DNA from: Aphis gossypii
Lineage: Eukaryota > Arthropoda > Insecta > Hemiptera > Aphididae
DNA length: 64,000 bases
Reading direction: 5' to 3'
Assembly (NCBI RefSeq): GCF_020184175.1
Contig: NC_065530.1
Span: 51,065,260 to 51,129,259 of the forward strand
The notes below the pieces were generated by a model. The model worked only from the letters and a program-made list of their open reading frames with translations, was not told where the DNA came from and made no database searches. Of this stretch, positions 21,506-34,357 are shown piece after piece. Each line of letters opens with the position of its first letter. Position 1 is the stretch's first letter. Made by a program: the position numbers and the translations under genes.

Positions 21506-22476
21506 CTATATGATAATATATATTATATAAATATATACTCACACGAATACGTTTTACAACGGATCTTATACCGAAAGTTGATACTATAGTATGGTGAGAC
21601 TGAGTGAATTTCGCACCACCAATTTTGGTTTAGCGATTGGGGCGGAAATAAATAATTATAACTTATACCGGTTGCCTAAAGTTGCAAATTATTTGTAAAA
21701 TATTGGTTCAACTCTGGTGTAATTATCATATAACATGGTTGAGACAACTTCAAGCACGTTCTAAGAAGGAAGTATAATATTATTTATACATACGTTTAGC
21801 GGAGTTTTTTTTATTAAAATTTTAAAATTAATAACTGCCTATGACAACATTCTGGAATCGATTTTTACCCGTGTATAAAATAAATGAAAAATACAACAAG
21901 CGAACACTATACGCTTCAAAATCTAGCTTCATTGTTTTAGCGTGCACAATGGCTGAAAATTATAGTGCAATATGAAAGGTTCTAATGTCACCAGATGGAA
22001 TGAATTGGTTAAACTTTCGACCGTTTATTGTTGTTTCGCAAAAAAAAAAGAAATATAGAGATTTCTGCAAGATTTTCGAAATTTTCTATCACCCCTTATG
22101 TCCTGTGTTCCGAATGGCGACTATATTTGTGGTTCTTAAGGAGCCAAGATAGTACTTTTAAATCTTACAATTTTCCCATTACTATACAATATAATACACT
22201 AACTTCAGTTTCGTTTAATACTATTGAATTGTTGGGCGGGTAAGATATAATGTATATTATATTCGTATAATAAGGGTAAAAATACTTATTTTTCTGATGA
22301 TGTTATGGCATACCTGGAGTTGTACCACTATGCAGTGCTTAGGCAGCGCTTTTTATGAAACATGATAATTTTAAACTTACAGTTTAAACTTACAAAACCA
22401 AATTACCTATATAGAAAATTTGCTATTGTTTTAAACATAATAAGTAGGTATACCTACAATCTACATATTATTATGT
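21506..22476. other. A+T-rich DNA
   Basis: A 71-codon plus-strand frame (22028-22243) has protein-like composition (PYVLCSEWRLYLWF) but no ATG and no acceptor; it may be a fossil. The perfect palindrome GTAGGTATACCTAC lies near 22445. Confidence 0.4.
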
Positions 22477-22658
22477 TTAAGGAAAAAAACTTAAGGCATA
22501 ACTATTTTTCAGTTTATGAGTGGCTGTTATCTCAGTCATTCTTTTTTGTCTTCTCTTTTCATTAAGATTTGAAAAACCACACTTTCCTCTCACTGATATA
22601 ATACATACGAATTTACACTCATTCTTTGCACGCTCTGGTTCGAACGATTGTTCGGTGG
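22477..22658 (-). CDS. Candidate terminal exon, about 60 residues (partial)
   Basis: On the minus strand, acceptor atataacttgacag is followed in phase 1 by TEQSFEPERAKNECKF, then VCIISVRGKCGF, a basic stretch (NEKRRQKRMTEITATHK) and ...SYALSFFP with TAA. Polar, charged composition is unusual for random A+T-rich DNA. There is no ATG upstream, so an earlier exon would be needed. No nearby poly(A) signal. Confidence 0.3.
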
Positions 22659-22803
22659 CTGTCAAGTTATATAAATATATACAATATTAATCGATTAAAC
22701 ATGCTGAAGTGGCATTTTAGTTCCATCTATCATTGAAGCCGTCAACACGTTTGGCTAGTTTGTCTCGGCGGCCGTCATCTTCTTTGATTAAACATGTTGT
22801 ATT

Positions 22804-22977
22804 CAGGGGTGGATCTAAAGGGTTGAAGGTGACGCCTCCAAAATTAAATAAAAAATAAGATATTAGGTATAACATAAATACAAATTATCTATATACATTT
22901 ATGTATCTAATATCTATAGATATATTACTTTTTAAGATATGCGCCCCCCTCTTAGAAAATGTCTCTATCCACCACTG
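22804..22977. mobile_element. hAT-like MITE, 174 bases
   Basis: The left end is CAGGGGTGGATCTAAAGGG. The right end, on the minus strand, is CAGTGGTGGATAGAGAC. They share CAG.GGTGGAT. The flanking 8-mers (gttgtatt and gtttcagt) agree at five positions, as expected for a decayed 8-base target duplication. G-rich tracts just inside the ends (AAGGGTTGAAGGTGACG; GAGGGGGGCGC on the minus strand) fit non-autonomous hAT-like elements. It carries no coding capacity. Confidence 0.6.
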
Positions 22978-25900
22978 GTTTCAGTTCTATTTTACTTCCG
23001 TTATTAGCCGATTTAATTTCATCGTGTTTTCTATTTATTGGTTAAGATATGGTCAGCACTTTAACTACTCAGCGCTGTGCATACCGGTGATGTAATCACC
23101 GCAATATATATGAAGAAAAATATTCACCAGAATTCTGTTCGGATGACAACAAGTCATAATTCGGTCAAAAAGTTCGCGAATAACAATGTTTTTTTTATTC
23201 CGATTTGACACAACAGTAATCTTTGTAGCAACCAGATACGCACGTAGTTGATTTTGTTGTTTGTTTTGTCAGTAACCTCTAGTTATTTTAGGTCGATTTT
23301 TTTCAAAAATTTTTTTTATGTTTTTGTCACTCAGATAATTAATAACATTTCATATTCACTATGATATTTTATAATATTTATTAAAAATCAATAAAGTGTA
23401 AACCAATATTATATAAAATAAACATCAGACAATGAAATATATTTACACTCAGATATATATTTTTTTTACATTAATTTGGATACATGTTTAATGTAATATC
23501 TTAATCATCGCACATTTCTAATAATATATTATATTATACCTATTACCTACTATATACTTATAAATATAGCCTATAGGTATAAATAAATAGCGTATTGTAC
23601 ATATGTATAATATCTATTAAAAATTTACGTTGGGTTCTATTATTGAATACTGGATAGCCTCCTCTTAATGTATATTATCTATTTTTTAATTTGCTATTAT
23701 TATACATTTTATCATCGATTGTAAATATTCTTTTAATAAAACAAAAAAAAAAAATAATAAATATTTTATTATAATATATATATTATGTGAAATTCGTGTT
23801 ATACTAGTATAATAGCTTTTCATTAAAACCTCCGAGCTTAGGTCTGGTTAGGCGATTTGGATATGATTCACAGAATAAGACAGATAATCTAGAAAGAACG
23901 TATCCCAAACCCTGGGGGCTCCAACTATCACATAGAAATTATCAAAAAAAAAAAAAATGTTGGTATTTAAATATTTAACGTAGTCAGTAGATGAAAGTTA
24001 TTATTTTTGCGTATCGCATATTTGTTTTTGCCTAGATTGTTATTTAACTTTGCAAAATATACATTTATTATAAAACGTTAAATCATTTCGATTTTTTTTT
24101 TATTTTAGTTTAATAGCATGCTTGAAACTTTCCGTAAAATAACAATAAGACGAACACCGACTACAAAATTAGTAATTACCCGCGATTATACAAACCGAGA
24201 CAATCGTTTTTGTTGTAATAATCCTCTTGCCATCATTTTCAGTCTTTAATTTAAAATTTTAGTCATCAGTTATAGAAATAATATAGCCGTGGTTAATGAA
24301 TACGCATATAATGTAACTTGATAAAAAATGTCTAAATCTATATACTAAAATTAGAAATTATTTGTACTTCAATAATTTGTGATGAAGTTAATAGAAATTT
24401 GTCATGCAGGCAGTATTGCTTTAGTAGGCTGTTTAATGTTTATTTTAAATTAAAAAAATAATGTTTTTTTTATTATTATTATTCAGTATCAAAAACATGT
24501 TGAAACGTTTATAATAAGTAATAATTATGTATATTAAATAAAAATTCATGCCGAATCTTAATTATTAATATGAAACATACATGCATATATCTTAATAAAT
24601 ATAACATATAGACTACAATTATTAGTTAAACACATTTTGGTCTACCCTAAAATAATATTTTAGCAATAGCTTTATATATTTTATATGTGTCTATATAAAT
24701 ATATGCATAACATGTTATTATCACATGCCGATATATATAATTTTCAATTAGCAAATGTTAGGTTATAATAATATTATACTGTCATAAATCGAAACAATAC
24801 GTTTATACTTTGTATCTTGTAGGTACATAGTAAAGTCTAATAGTACTATGTACGGTTTAAAATTAACTCAATAATACATCATTCATTCATTATAGTATAT
24901 GTTTGTATAGTTAACAATAAATGGTATTATAATATATATTGTTGTATGAAAATATATGACCAAATAGAAACTTATATTATCTAAGAAGTAAAAGTGGCTG
25001 GGTATTCAATTTAAAGGCTGCTGAATGTAAGTGACATTGTATGATTTTTTTTTTTTAAATTGAATTGTTTTCTCTGTACAACGTTATGAAACAATGAAAA
25101 TATAAATATAAAATATAAAACTGTGTTATTTCTAAAACATTCAAACGATTGACTAAATACAAAATATGTTAACTCGAAAAACCTAGTTTTAAACTTGTAT
25201 AATATGGCATATACTCGTTAGAAAATGCTTAAATTTAATTTTTAAGCTATCTCACAAAAATTGTAAAAAAAGTTATATTTCGATTTTTAATAAAATGTTC
25301 ACAAGCAAGATAGTATAAAATATATTTTGTTAGTAAAATATAGCTAATGAAATCTTGTTGGGATTTCTCAATTTTGCCAATATAATATAATAATTACATT
25401 ATATTTCTTTAAATGTAGGTACTAATTGAATATGTGCCATCGTCCGTTGTGTTATAACTCTTTGAATGGACGTATCAAAAATTGATAATTTGTTACCTAC
25501 TGATTACTAAAAATTTTTGAGTTGTAGTTATTCATACAATCATACTACAAAAACCATATAACTGATACACTTACTAATACTAACACATATAAAATTGAAA
25601 CCATCTTTTAATATTAAATAAAGATTATTTTTATATGATATTTTTTTACATTGAAATTTATTAAAAAAAAAAAAACATTATATATTCCTATTATAAGTGT
25701 TTTTGAATTTTGATACAGATTTAATAACAATTTCTGAAAATATTTATTCATTAAATAAATCAAATACCCGTTTTTATACGGGTTCTATTCGATGACCTAC
25801 AATGCTTAGAAATAAACCAGATTTATCTTTGGTACTCGACAATATTGTGTTTATTATGTTTTACTACATGAGTAGCACAGTATACGGATTATTAAAATTA

Positions 25901-26941
25901 TTCCGGCGGTTCGTAAAAATATGCGTTGTATGTTTTGTATTTAAAAATAATATAACACTACATATTTCGTAGATTTAATCATCACAAATCAAATATTGAA
26001 CATGGGTTGTCGCGCGGAATTAATATGAATTGTTCAAATACGTTTTAAAAAACATTTTCAGTAGGTAAAGAATACAAACGAGGTTGTTATTTTTAATTTT
26101 AAACGCATGTCCATATTCCGGTATCCGTATGACACAAAAAACTCGATTTAAATCTAATCGTTCTCGGTATTATAGTTGGAATAGGTGAATTAAAATATTT
26201 TTTATATAAAGAAGACAAAGTGCATTTGAAAAACAATAATAATTATACGAGTAAATTATTCGTAAAATGTGTATACAGATGCACTACTAATTTGCCATGC
26301 ACAATATTATTTTCACGTGGTAATAATGCAGTTTATACTTACTATAGGTTACATAACATATAAATTCAGAAAAGATGTTTTTCATTTTTTTTTTAATCAC
26401 AAGAGTTAAAACATTTAATACTAAATACGTATATTATATTACACATCGTATTATATAATATATAGACTCGACATACGTGCGTTGAAGTATTATTCGGCGG
26501 AGTATAATATTGTTTGGATCGGATTGGATTTTTTTTGTTTTTTATTGCACGACGATCAAATTCAATGGAGAAAATACGATTTCTCGAAAGAAAAAAAAAT
26601 ATATAAACAAAAAATCCTGTCGTTTCTTCCTGCCGCCTTTGGTCCCCTCTCCTCTTGCCACTCCACCAGAAAACTCTAACCCAAAGAAATATAAGAGGAC
26701 TACACTACTGCTACCACGCGGTAGTCGACAGACCGCGACGGAGTTTAAAAAAGAAAAAAACAACATAATAATAAAAAAAAAAACAAAAACAAAAAAGGAC
26801 GACGAAATGTAATTGTTAAACCGTTTGACGGTTTCAAGGTTGTCGGGGGCTAAGACGAAATAACCGCACGTGGACTCCGCGCGTACCTGTCCAGCGTTTG
26901 TGTATCAAAGGAAAGGTCGTCCTGTCCTCGCTCACATATAT
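22978..26941. other. A+T-rich desert, then a purine- and pyrimidine-tracted approach to an island
   Basis: About 3.5 kb without supported features. From 26470 there are poly(A), AAAC and C-rich tracts with several overlapping open frames of 65-100 codons that lack a usable ATG. One possible acceptor (cttgccactccaccag, near 26667) is followed by a 32-codon frame (KTLTQRNIRGLHYCYH...). Confidence 0.5.
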
Positions 26942-27097
26942 ATGTTACGTTTATATACCTATAAAAGTAAAACAATGGCGTTAGTGACTTTCGGAAGAGA
27001 TGTGGCGGCGGAGGTGGCTTACAAGGTAATATTATTATGTATAATACGCAATACCATGGAAGTCAGAGATGAGCGGAGGACGAACGTATTTGTTTGA
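26942..27097 (+). CDS. Candidate small protein, 51 residues
   Basis: A frame open from 26870 has ATGs at 26942 (MLRLYTYKSKT) and 26975. The second sits in excellent context (aaaacaATGGCG) and reads MALVTFGRDVAAEVAYK, then VILLCIIRNT and MEVRDERRTNVFV. The stop overlaps an AATAAA. Alternatively AYK|GTAATA (27026) is a donor and this is a first exon. It lies in a G+C-rich island with CGTCGT runs. The strand is supported mainly by the start context. Confidence 0.35.
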   Translation: MLRLYTYKSKTMALVTFGRDVAAEVAYKVILLCIIRNTMEVRDERRTNVFV

Positions 27098-28800
27098 ATA
27101 AATATAAATAATATATAAGTTATTATTGAAACGGATTCGATCGATAAAAAAAACTGCCGCCATCGCCAGTCGTCGTCGTTGTCAGTGACCAAACAATGGT
27201 CCGTGCCGCAGAATCGTCGTAGGAAATCGTCAGCCACCTAATTGCATTCCGTCGTCGTCGCAATCAAAATGCCGGGACAATAGCAGCCGTACGTAATATA
27301 TATATATATGTATAGAATATGTACGATTTATACTAGAGACGGGCACAGCTACTCAAAGTCGTCGGCGTGGTTGTCGCCATCATCGTCATCGTCAGATTCG
27401 ATATATATGCAGCGTTATTTTCCGTCGGGAAAAGTTTAAAAGCCAAACTAATAATAATTATAAAAGTTTACCAAAACTAATTTTCTTCCGATAGTATTTG
27501 AACTGTCTCGCCTCGGCCGGAATGACTTTTAAAGTAAATCAAAACGGTGATTATTGTGTAAGCGTCTAGGTTTAGGGGCCTAGCTACAGCGATATCGCGA
27601 CCGAGTGGATCGGTGGTAGGTGTTGGGCGCGGCTGTCTTCAGGTGTCACTAAAATACTACACTGCAGATATTTTATCGCGTCCTCGTGAGTCCTAACACA
27701 CACACATATATAGCTATTATTATTATTATAATTATACCTACGCGAGTTATAATATAGTGTTATTAGCATGACAAAGGTGCTGTTTTCTAACAACGCTCAA
27801 AGTTTCAATTAGATAACTGTAACCTAAATTTCAAAAAAAAAAAAAAAACTAGGGTGAGATTGAGGATATATGATTATAAATGAGTTTGTGTTAGTTATTT
27901 TATTTATTGCGACAAACCAACTTTCATAACATTTGAAATGCACAAAATTCTACTGTACTGTGCACACGGTATACCCTTACTCACTATTTTTTTTAATTAA
28001 AAGTCAAAGTTTGTTTCAATAAAATTTATCGGCTAAAAGTTAAAACTTCATCGATTGATATATTACATTTTTTTTCACGCTCAAATCTGATTTCGGTTTT
28101 ATAATTTTTTCATAACACCATCTTCAGTAGTCAATTTATAAAAATCGTTTCGTTCGAAACACATAGTATTTATCATAAGTACAATAATCGAACTTATCAA
28201 AATTATCGAATAGTAGAATAAACTAATATTATATTATTTTATACTTTTATTCTGACTTTCCAGTAATTCCGAAATTACTACTTCTTACATTCACCAATTA
28301 GTTTGTAAATGACAACATATTTTATATGTAAATGATGATTACAATATACAATGGTACTATTTTGAACAATATTTCAAAACTCACTGTTGATTTTGGTGTA
28401 AGTTAATATTAACAAGTACCTTCCTCCATGCACCAACAACAGCGGAGATATTATGTTAGTAGGTTTGGTAAATAGAATATTATTAAAAGTACCTTACTCG
28501 GATATAAGTACAAAAAATGTATAATACAAAATATGAAATTCAGTCATCAAGAAATTAGATCCAATATTTTTAATCGAGCATTTTTTTTTCCTTAAGTCTA
28601 TATTATTTTTTAAATCGATTCAAAAAGTAAGTTACCAACGCGATATTGTATTTTATTTAAAAAACAATCTACTTTTAATTAAATTTCCAAGAAAAAAATC
28701 ACATACCCTTTACATCATAATATTATATTTACTCAAAAACCATGGCCAAAATACACCCGTTTAATAATTACTTTCTGTCTTAGGCAAATATTTCCTTTAG
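27098..28800. other. G+C-rich island, then A+T-rich DNA
   Basis: At 27130-27620 several frames on both strands are open because of CGTCGT-type composition, for example an acidic minus-strand stretch near 27400. None has a start or splice support. This may be promoter or 5' UTR. The rest is A+T-rich. Confidence 0.4.
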
Positions 28801-28860
28801 GATCTAAGAACACGACAAGACGACGCACCCGCAGCTGCAGCAACTTACTGTTGCCTCTGA
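28801..28860 (+). CDS. Candidate terminal exon, 19 residues (partial)
   Basis: After the acceptor aatatttcctttag the phase-0 frame reads DLRTRQDDAPAAAATYCCL, then TGA. The exon is about 54% G+C in a 25-30% context. A second frame from the same acceptor, entered in phase 1, stays open about 68 codons (SKNTTRRRTRSCSNLL...). No clear poly(A) signal follows. It may be the end of a gene with its first exons in the 27 kb island. Confidence 0.3.
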   Translation, partial: DLRTRQDDAPAAAATYCCL

Positions 28861-29404
28861 GATTTATTTTTTGTTGTTTAAAGAATAATTTCATTAATTT
28901 CTTTTATCGCTTCTATACGCGGGTGAAAAAACCGCCATTTTTTTCCGCTTGTTCTATTATATTTAAAACAAAAAAAAAAGGTTTGGTTCTATCTTTGAAT
29001 CGCTAGAAAAGTATCTACCTATATTATTAAATATAAAAATGACTGTATAAAAAAGTTATATCACCTAAAGTCGCACACAATATTATATGAATGCCTATTA
29101 TTTATAACCTAGTTCATTTAAAAATGTATATCTATTTTATTTCTACATTTTTAATTTGAAAAATATATTATATCCACGATCCCTTACACGTGTTTCTGTG
29201 GTGAAGTATCTAGCCAAAGTCATCAAACTAAAACATAGGTAATTTAAGAATTTTGTAAATACAGTTTATTTTTTTCTGTATAGTAACATTTCTCATAAAG
29301 GTTTTATTTTTACACGGAACATATATTATGATTTATGACGGCTACTACGGCACGAGAAGATTCGTCTTTAACCTGATAGTTTTTACTTGTTTACATTTTT
29401 ACAA

Positions 29405-29417
29405 TGTGTGTGTGTGT

Positions 29418-29466
<49 letters not shown>

Positions 29467-29477
29467 TGTGTGTGTGT
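29405..29477. repeat. (TG)n microsatellite
   Basis: About 36 TG units, broken twice by an extra G (29418-29419 and 29459-29460). Apparent open frames across it (runs of Cys-Val or Thr-His) are artefacts of the repeat. Confidence 0.95.
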
Positions 29478-29730
29478 CCACGTGCTTATTAGTAGATCGC
29501 TAAAACTGGTGATCTGGTCGAAACAGACGAAACCAGCAATAAAAAAAGTACGCACACATAAACGGTTCGAAGATTTTTTTAAAAAAAAAAACTCGTTTGG
29601 GATCATAGTATGCAGTCGTTAAAACAATTCATTGAAAAACCACGTGCGCACTCACATTTCCTTTGTCGACGAAAAAACCTTAAAAAACTGACCGGACTGT
29701 TTTATTATTATATTCGTAGCACTGCTTTTA

Positions 29731-30084
29731 TATACAGAATGATTCACTAAGCATGCACATTGCACAACCTTTTTTCTTGAATAATGCAGTTATGGGATTT
29801 CGGAATTTTTAAATATATATTCAAGAAACCATATATTTTAACCAATTTTTGTTTGAATTTTAAATAGGGTACCTATATCAAAAATTTCGTATAATTTATT
29901 TCTTCTAAAATGTTTTATTTATTAAATAATTTATTTTAAAAAATGTGAGTCCTCGTTTGAAAAAAATAAAAATTTGTATCACCTTATGACACTCTTTAAG
30001 TATCACAAAAAATGTCAAAAATTTCTTAAACTGATAATTAAATGAAAAATGGGGGTTAGCATTTTTGGTGAAACACCCTGTATA
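29731..30084. mobile_element. MITE, about 354 bases, TA-flanked inverted repeats
   Basis: The left end TATACAGAATGATTCACTAA and the right end on the minus strand TATACAGGGTGTTTCACCAA match at about 20 of the first 26 positions, sharing TATACAG..TG.TTCAC.AA..ATGC. The interior is A+T-rich and non-coding. The TA at the ends suggests TA target duplication, as in Tc1/mariner-type transposition. Related ends are seen at 625-722 and possibly at 33425, 55652 and 62908. Confidence 0.65.
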
Positions 30085-32755
30085 TAACGTCGTGGTGAGA
30101 TGTTTGAGACTGGTTGCCTACCGGATCTCTTACCGAAACACGTTTTTGCGAAGTTGTGATATTTTTTTCCAAACTAAAAGCCGAGAAAAAAATGTAAGAA
30201 AAAAATTAATTTTTATAGTGTTAAAATCTGTTGGTTTTATATTTATTTCAAAATTTCACAACTTCGTATCGATATAGGTAAAGTATATATTTTATTTTAT
30301 TTTCCTCCGATAAAATATGTGTAAAATTTTATAATCCCAAAAATAATAGCTGATAAAAAAAATACGTAATAACAACGAACGATAAAGTTGTATAGACGCT
30401 AATAATATAAAGACGTATAGTAGATATATTTTATATACCTACATCCTACCTATATTAAGTAAACACTGTACGCCGTACCTTCACAAAACAATTGGTAAGT
30501 AATAATATATTATAAATAAATGGTTATAATAATAATATAATCACATAGCGCACATAGGGCGATTGTGTTTTAACAGTGTCGTGTACATTATTAGTTATTA
30601 CTTCAAGTCATATAAAATCTATAGAATTCTACTTTTTAAAATCACTAAAATTATGAAATTACTGTGAAAATAATATTTAATAATATTTTTTTCTGCGCTA
30701 AATTAATATTTCTGTGTACCTATACCAAATAGTATTGTAATGGACTATGGTGTAAGATGCTTATTTAATGTTAATATCGTCTGTTTTTCTATGTTATACT
30801 TGATTTAGACATAACTTAAAAATGATAATGGTTTATAAAATATTATCTTTTCTAAATTCCAAGTGGGGTGCCTATACGTGCTATACGTACCTACATTCCA
30901 AACTCTTAAATTGTTTTATTTAGTGCAAAGTAGTTCATATGGTACTTTCCCGACTATCTATAACATTATGTGCATCACTATTCACTAGATACAGCAGTTT
31001 GAGCAAAAAAAAATCCATGGTAAAAATTATAAGAATAACATATTAATTAATTGAAAATATTTTATAAATTACAGTGAATGTAATATTTTCGTTAAATTTT
31101 TCAATATCTAATGCGAATACATACGATACATCAAGATAATATTAAAATAAATAAAAATTGACTATATGAAATAAACTAATATCGGAAAAGTTAATCTATA
31201 AAAATATGCATAATAAAATTGGTATATTTAAAATTGTTATTACGGTATAAATATATATCGTATATTACAACGACCGATTAATAATACGTTAATACACACA
31301 TGCAATGAGTTTTATACGTACATTTTTAAAATTTTTAATTTTTAAATTATAGATGACTTGAATTATCGTTTAATTGCAATTTTTTTCCAACATTATGTGG
31401 GCCTAACTCAGGTGATAAAAAAAATATCACTATAACTCACTCTTTATACCATATATCCGTATTCAGTTTCACTACAGTTTATATTATAAAAGGTATAAAG
31501 GTAAAACAATAAAATAATAATATAATAATATACATACATTGGTGTAATATTTCGAAACAATACAATGTAGCAATAATATAATTGGTCCGAATACCTGTAT
31601 ACTGAAAGGTACTTGATTATATAAATATAGGTATGTATATTATTATGTTCTCAAAAATTTCAGCGTTCTGACTGGACTGACATCGGAGTGAAAAAGTAAA
31701 TAAAAAAACACCATTAGCAATATATAGCGGGCAGTCTTACGGAGTATAAAATGTTTGCCCAAGGTACGTCCTCATTATCAAAATACGAGTCAAGAGGAAA
31801 CAAAATAAAAAGATAATATTTTTTTATTCTTTGTTACGCGAGAACTATATTGTTTGCTCGTGGCCAACAATTAAACAGTAGCTAATAAATATTCAAAATT
31901 GTAATGTAAATATTTGAAATGTATACCTACATGAAACTTAAGCGTTTTTCAAAAAAATACAACAATATAATGTAGATGCTAAGACCGATTATAATATATA
32001 ACTAAAAGTATGGAGTAATTATATGCTTATTGTGTACATGCTTGTACACAGAATTGATAAACTATATAATTTTGTTACCCTTATAAAGGGTCATATTTTT
32101 CTTTTTTTTTTTAAAAATAAAAAACTAATAAGCAATCAGAATTTCCGTTAACCTAATGAGAAAGAGTATATAAAAAATACTATTTGGATAACGTAATATA
32201 ATATTACGATGTACTTTCAAACAGTCGGAGGAAGTAAAATTTTATGTAGCTACACCGGAAACGCGTAAAAATCAATAAGCAACTTACATTACTATCATTC
32301 AAAATGCCATTATGATCACCATTATAAAATTAATAGCGTATATCGAATGATCCCCGCGGTAAGCGACAATATGTTTGGGTGCACCGTTATCCGCCTATAA
32401 ATTATTGAAGAATATAACATGTATAACATAATGCTATGGTTACGATTTCATTATGCAAATGACGACACTCCTCAAAATGACTGAAAAAATTAAAAATTAA
32501 AACGGAAACTATTTGTTGCACTTCTTCCAGCAAATTTCATAAAAATATCACTTTTTTTTTACTCCTACTGCTGCAACCTTTGAAATGGTTTCCAACACTA
32601 AGATGATATGGCATTATTAGTTCTATCACTGTTTATGAATACATTATTGTTGTATACGAACAACTATATAAGTGTAACGTTGTGGAGAAAAAGTTAAATT
32701 TTACATAATATTATTTAGCAAACGACGAACGCGCTTTCGCAGACATTACAGCTGA
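30085..32755. other. A+T-rich DNA with one short exon-like site
   Basis: At 31664-31699 the acceptor caaaaatttcag precedes RSDWTDIGVKK and TAA, with AATAAA overlapping the stop. This is suggestive, but only 11 codons. Near 31751 an ATG (MFAQ) runs into a GTACGT donor. Nothing else is supported. Confidence 0.4.
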
Positions 32756-32923
32756 CTAAAATGAAGTTTCGGAATTTGATTTTTGACTTGCGTCCTCCAC
32801 AATGGAAGAACGCAATACGCGTCTTTTGTATAGGACTAATTTTTGAATAACAGACAGAGTATTATTATTATTATTACACATGTACTTTGTGCCAAAATAC
32901 TTTAAAAACGTCAACTTCCTCAT
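32756..32923 (-). CDS. Candidate small basic protein, 55 residues
   Basis: On the minus strand, ATG at 32923 has A at -3 (gacaATGA). It reads MRKLTFLKYFGTKYMC, an (AAT)-encoded Asn run, TLSVIQKLVLYKRRVLRSS and IVEDASQKSNSETSF, then TAG. The open frame extends 12 codons upstream to a stop, with no earlier ATG. The mix of charged and polar residues is protein-like. It could be a single-exon gene or a first exon. No poly(A) signal noted. Confidence 0.38.
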   Translation of the reverse strand: MRKLTFLKYFGTKYMCNNNNNTLSVIQKLVLYKRRVLRSSIVEDASQKSNSETSF

Positions 32924-33519
32924 TGTCTTTCCGAACACACAACTCGCACCAATCGATTAATACGTGGGCGTAATCTAAATTATGTCTTATACCATACATA
33001 CTTTTAAGTAAGAATAATAATTTCCGTTATGATCATTTATATTATAGTAACGACTTGTTCTTATTCTCTTATGATGATAATTTTAATTACAAAGTACATA
33101 CGATTGTGTTGATAATATTGTAGATGTGATACAAAATTATATACATATATATATATAATTAAATACTTACAAATTTAAGAAACAAGCCAAGAACGGAGAC
33201 AAAAATTTAAAAAAACGTTTGCAGTCGCGTTAATCTAGGACTGCGCCGTGTAGCGATCGTACATTTACGATGTACCAAGTAGTAATAATAATATAATGCT
33301 TTGCGAGATATCGAATATAACGATCGAATATTATACAAAGCGTGTATCGCTTGGATCTGAAACTTTACGGACGTACCTACTCGTAATTAATGAAATTGCA
33401 ATTTAAAGTGGTTAGATGATTCTGAAACACTCTGTACATACTCAAAGCCTTTGCTTGATTGTAAAATGGTCAATCGGCGTATACGTATATACACATATTA
33501 CTATTATACACGTATAGGC

Positions 33520-33694
33520 ATGCACAATAGTCCGGAGGAATTCACAATCGGACCGCAGGTGATGTGTAATGAATTTGGAGGACGCGCGCAAGGGTTGGCC
33601 GCGAAATCCAATTAAATGTGACTTATGTGAGTCGATAGTGCAAACACTATATAGCTATATTAACTACACGCAGTGTAACACTATATACATGTAA
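33520..33694 (+). CDS. Two overlapping small open frames in a G+C-rich island
   Basis: Frame 1 (33520-33615) starts ggcATGC and reads MHNSPEEFTIGPQVMC, then NEFGGRAQGLAAKSN; a possible donor CAG|GTGATG lies after residue 13. Frame 2 (33569-33694) reads MNLEDARKGWPRNPIKCD, then LCESIVQTLYSYINYTQ and CNTIYM; a donor TAT|GTGAGT lies inside it (33627). Both look like protein, but only one is likely to be real. The island (33470-33620) is well above background G+C. No family recognised. Confidence 0.33.
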
Positions 33695-34285
33695 CGTGTA
33701 CAGACGTATATATTATGTACATGTATAGACGAGTAAACCATTGATTTCGACATTTCACGGGGTTCACATAATATAATTCGAACTCGCCAATGTAAACAAT
33801 GCGATTGTCGTAACGAACGTTGTAATATATTTTTATTTACACGAACGATTTACACTGCTGTGTAGGTAGGCACTATGTGCGTTCATAGTTATTGCAATGA
33901 TTTCGATCGAATGTGAAAAATTCGCGATTTATATACGCGAAACGAGCATTTTTAGTGTCGGTAGTATTTTTTTATCATCGATAATATGTCGACGACGTTA
34001 TATTATTATGGCTATAAAGTTTATCATCGGTTTACTAATTTCCTCATAAAAAAAAAAAAACAGCTATCGTGGTAATCAGACTTTTAACGTTTCCAAGTAC
34101 ACTAAAACTCGTATATTATTATTATTTTACAATATTTTTCTCGTTTTTCATTAGTATCATATAATAATATTTACGTTTCGCTGTGTCAAAAGATCAAAAT
34201 TTGCCCACATCTCATTAATTACTAGTACAGCTGTTGTTTGAACGGATTTTGACGGTTAATATTTACCACCGTCGTCTTCCAACAG

Positions 34286-34357
34286 ATTCGCAGAAAACAG
34301 CTTGATTTTCTGCAGTGCACACAACCACAGTTCGTTATAATAACATCAAGTGTCTAA
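34286..34357 (+). CDS. Candidate terminal exon, 23 residues (partial)
   Basis: The acceptor accgtcgtcttccaacag is followed in phase 0 by IRRKQLDFLQCTQPQF, then VIITSSV and TAA. The pyrimidine tract is good. A GTAAGA donor at 34380 allows a non-coding exon instead. It may be the 3' end of a gene that starts in the 33.5 kb island. Confidence 0.27.
   Translation: MRRKQLDFLQCTQPQFVIITSSV

Noticed and set aside
22901..23095. 64-codon plus-strand frame with an ATG
   Set aside because: It begins inside the hAT-like MITE and runs into flanking T-rich DNA.
26510..26812. 100-codon frame with a Pro-rich middle and Lys-rich tail
   Set aside because: It opens with TTG and its only Met is the last residue; there is no acceptor at its start.
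29391..29622. Open frames of about 70 codons on both strands
   Set aside because: They are produced by translating the (TG)n microsatellite.
30065..30277. 70-codon frame starting in the MITE end
   Set aside because: GTG start inside the terminal repeat and A+T-noise composition.
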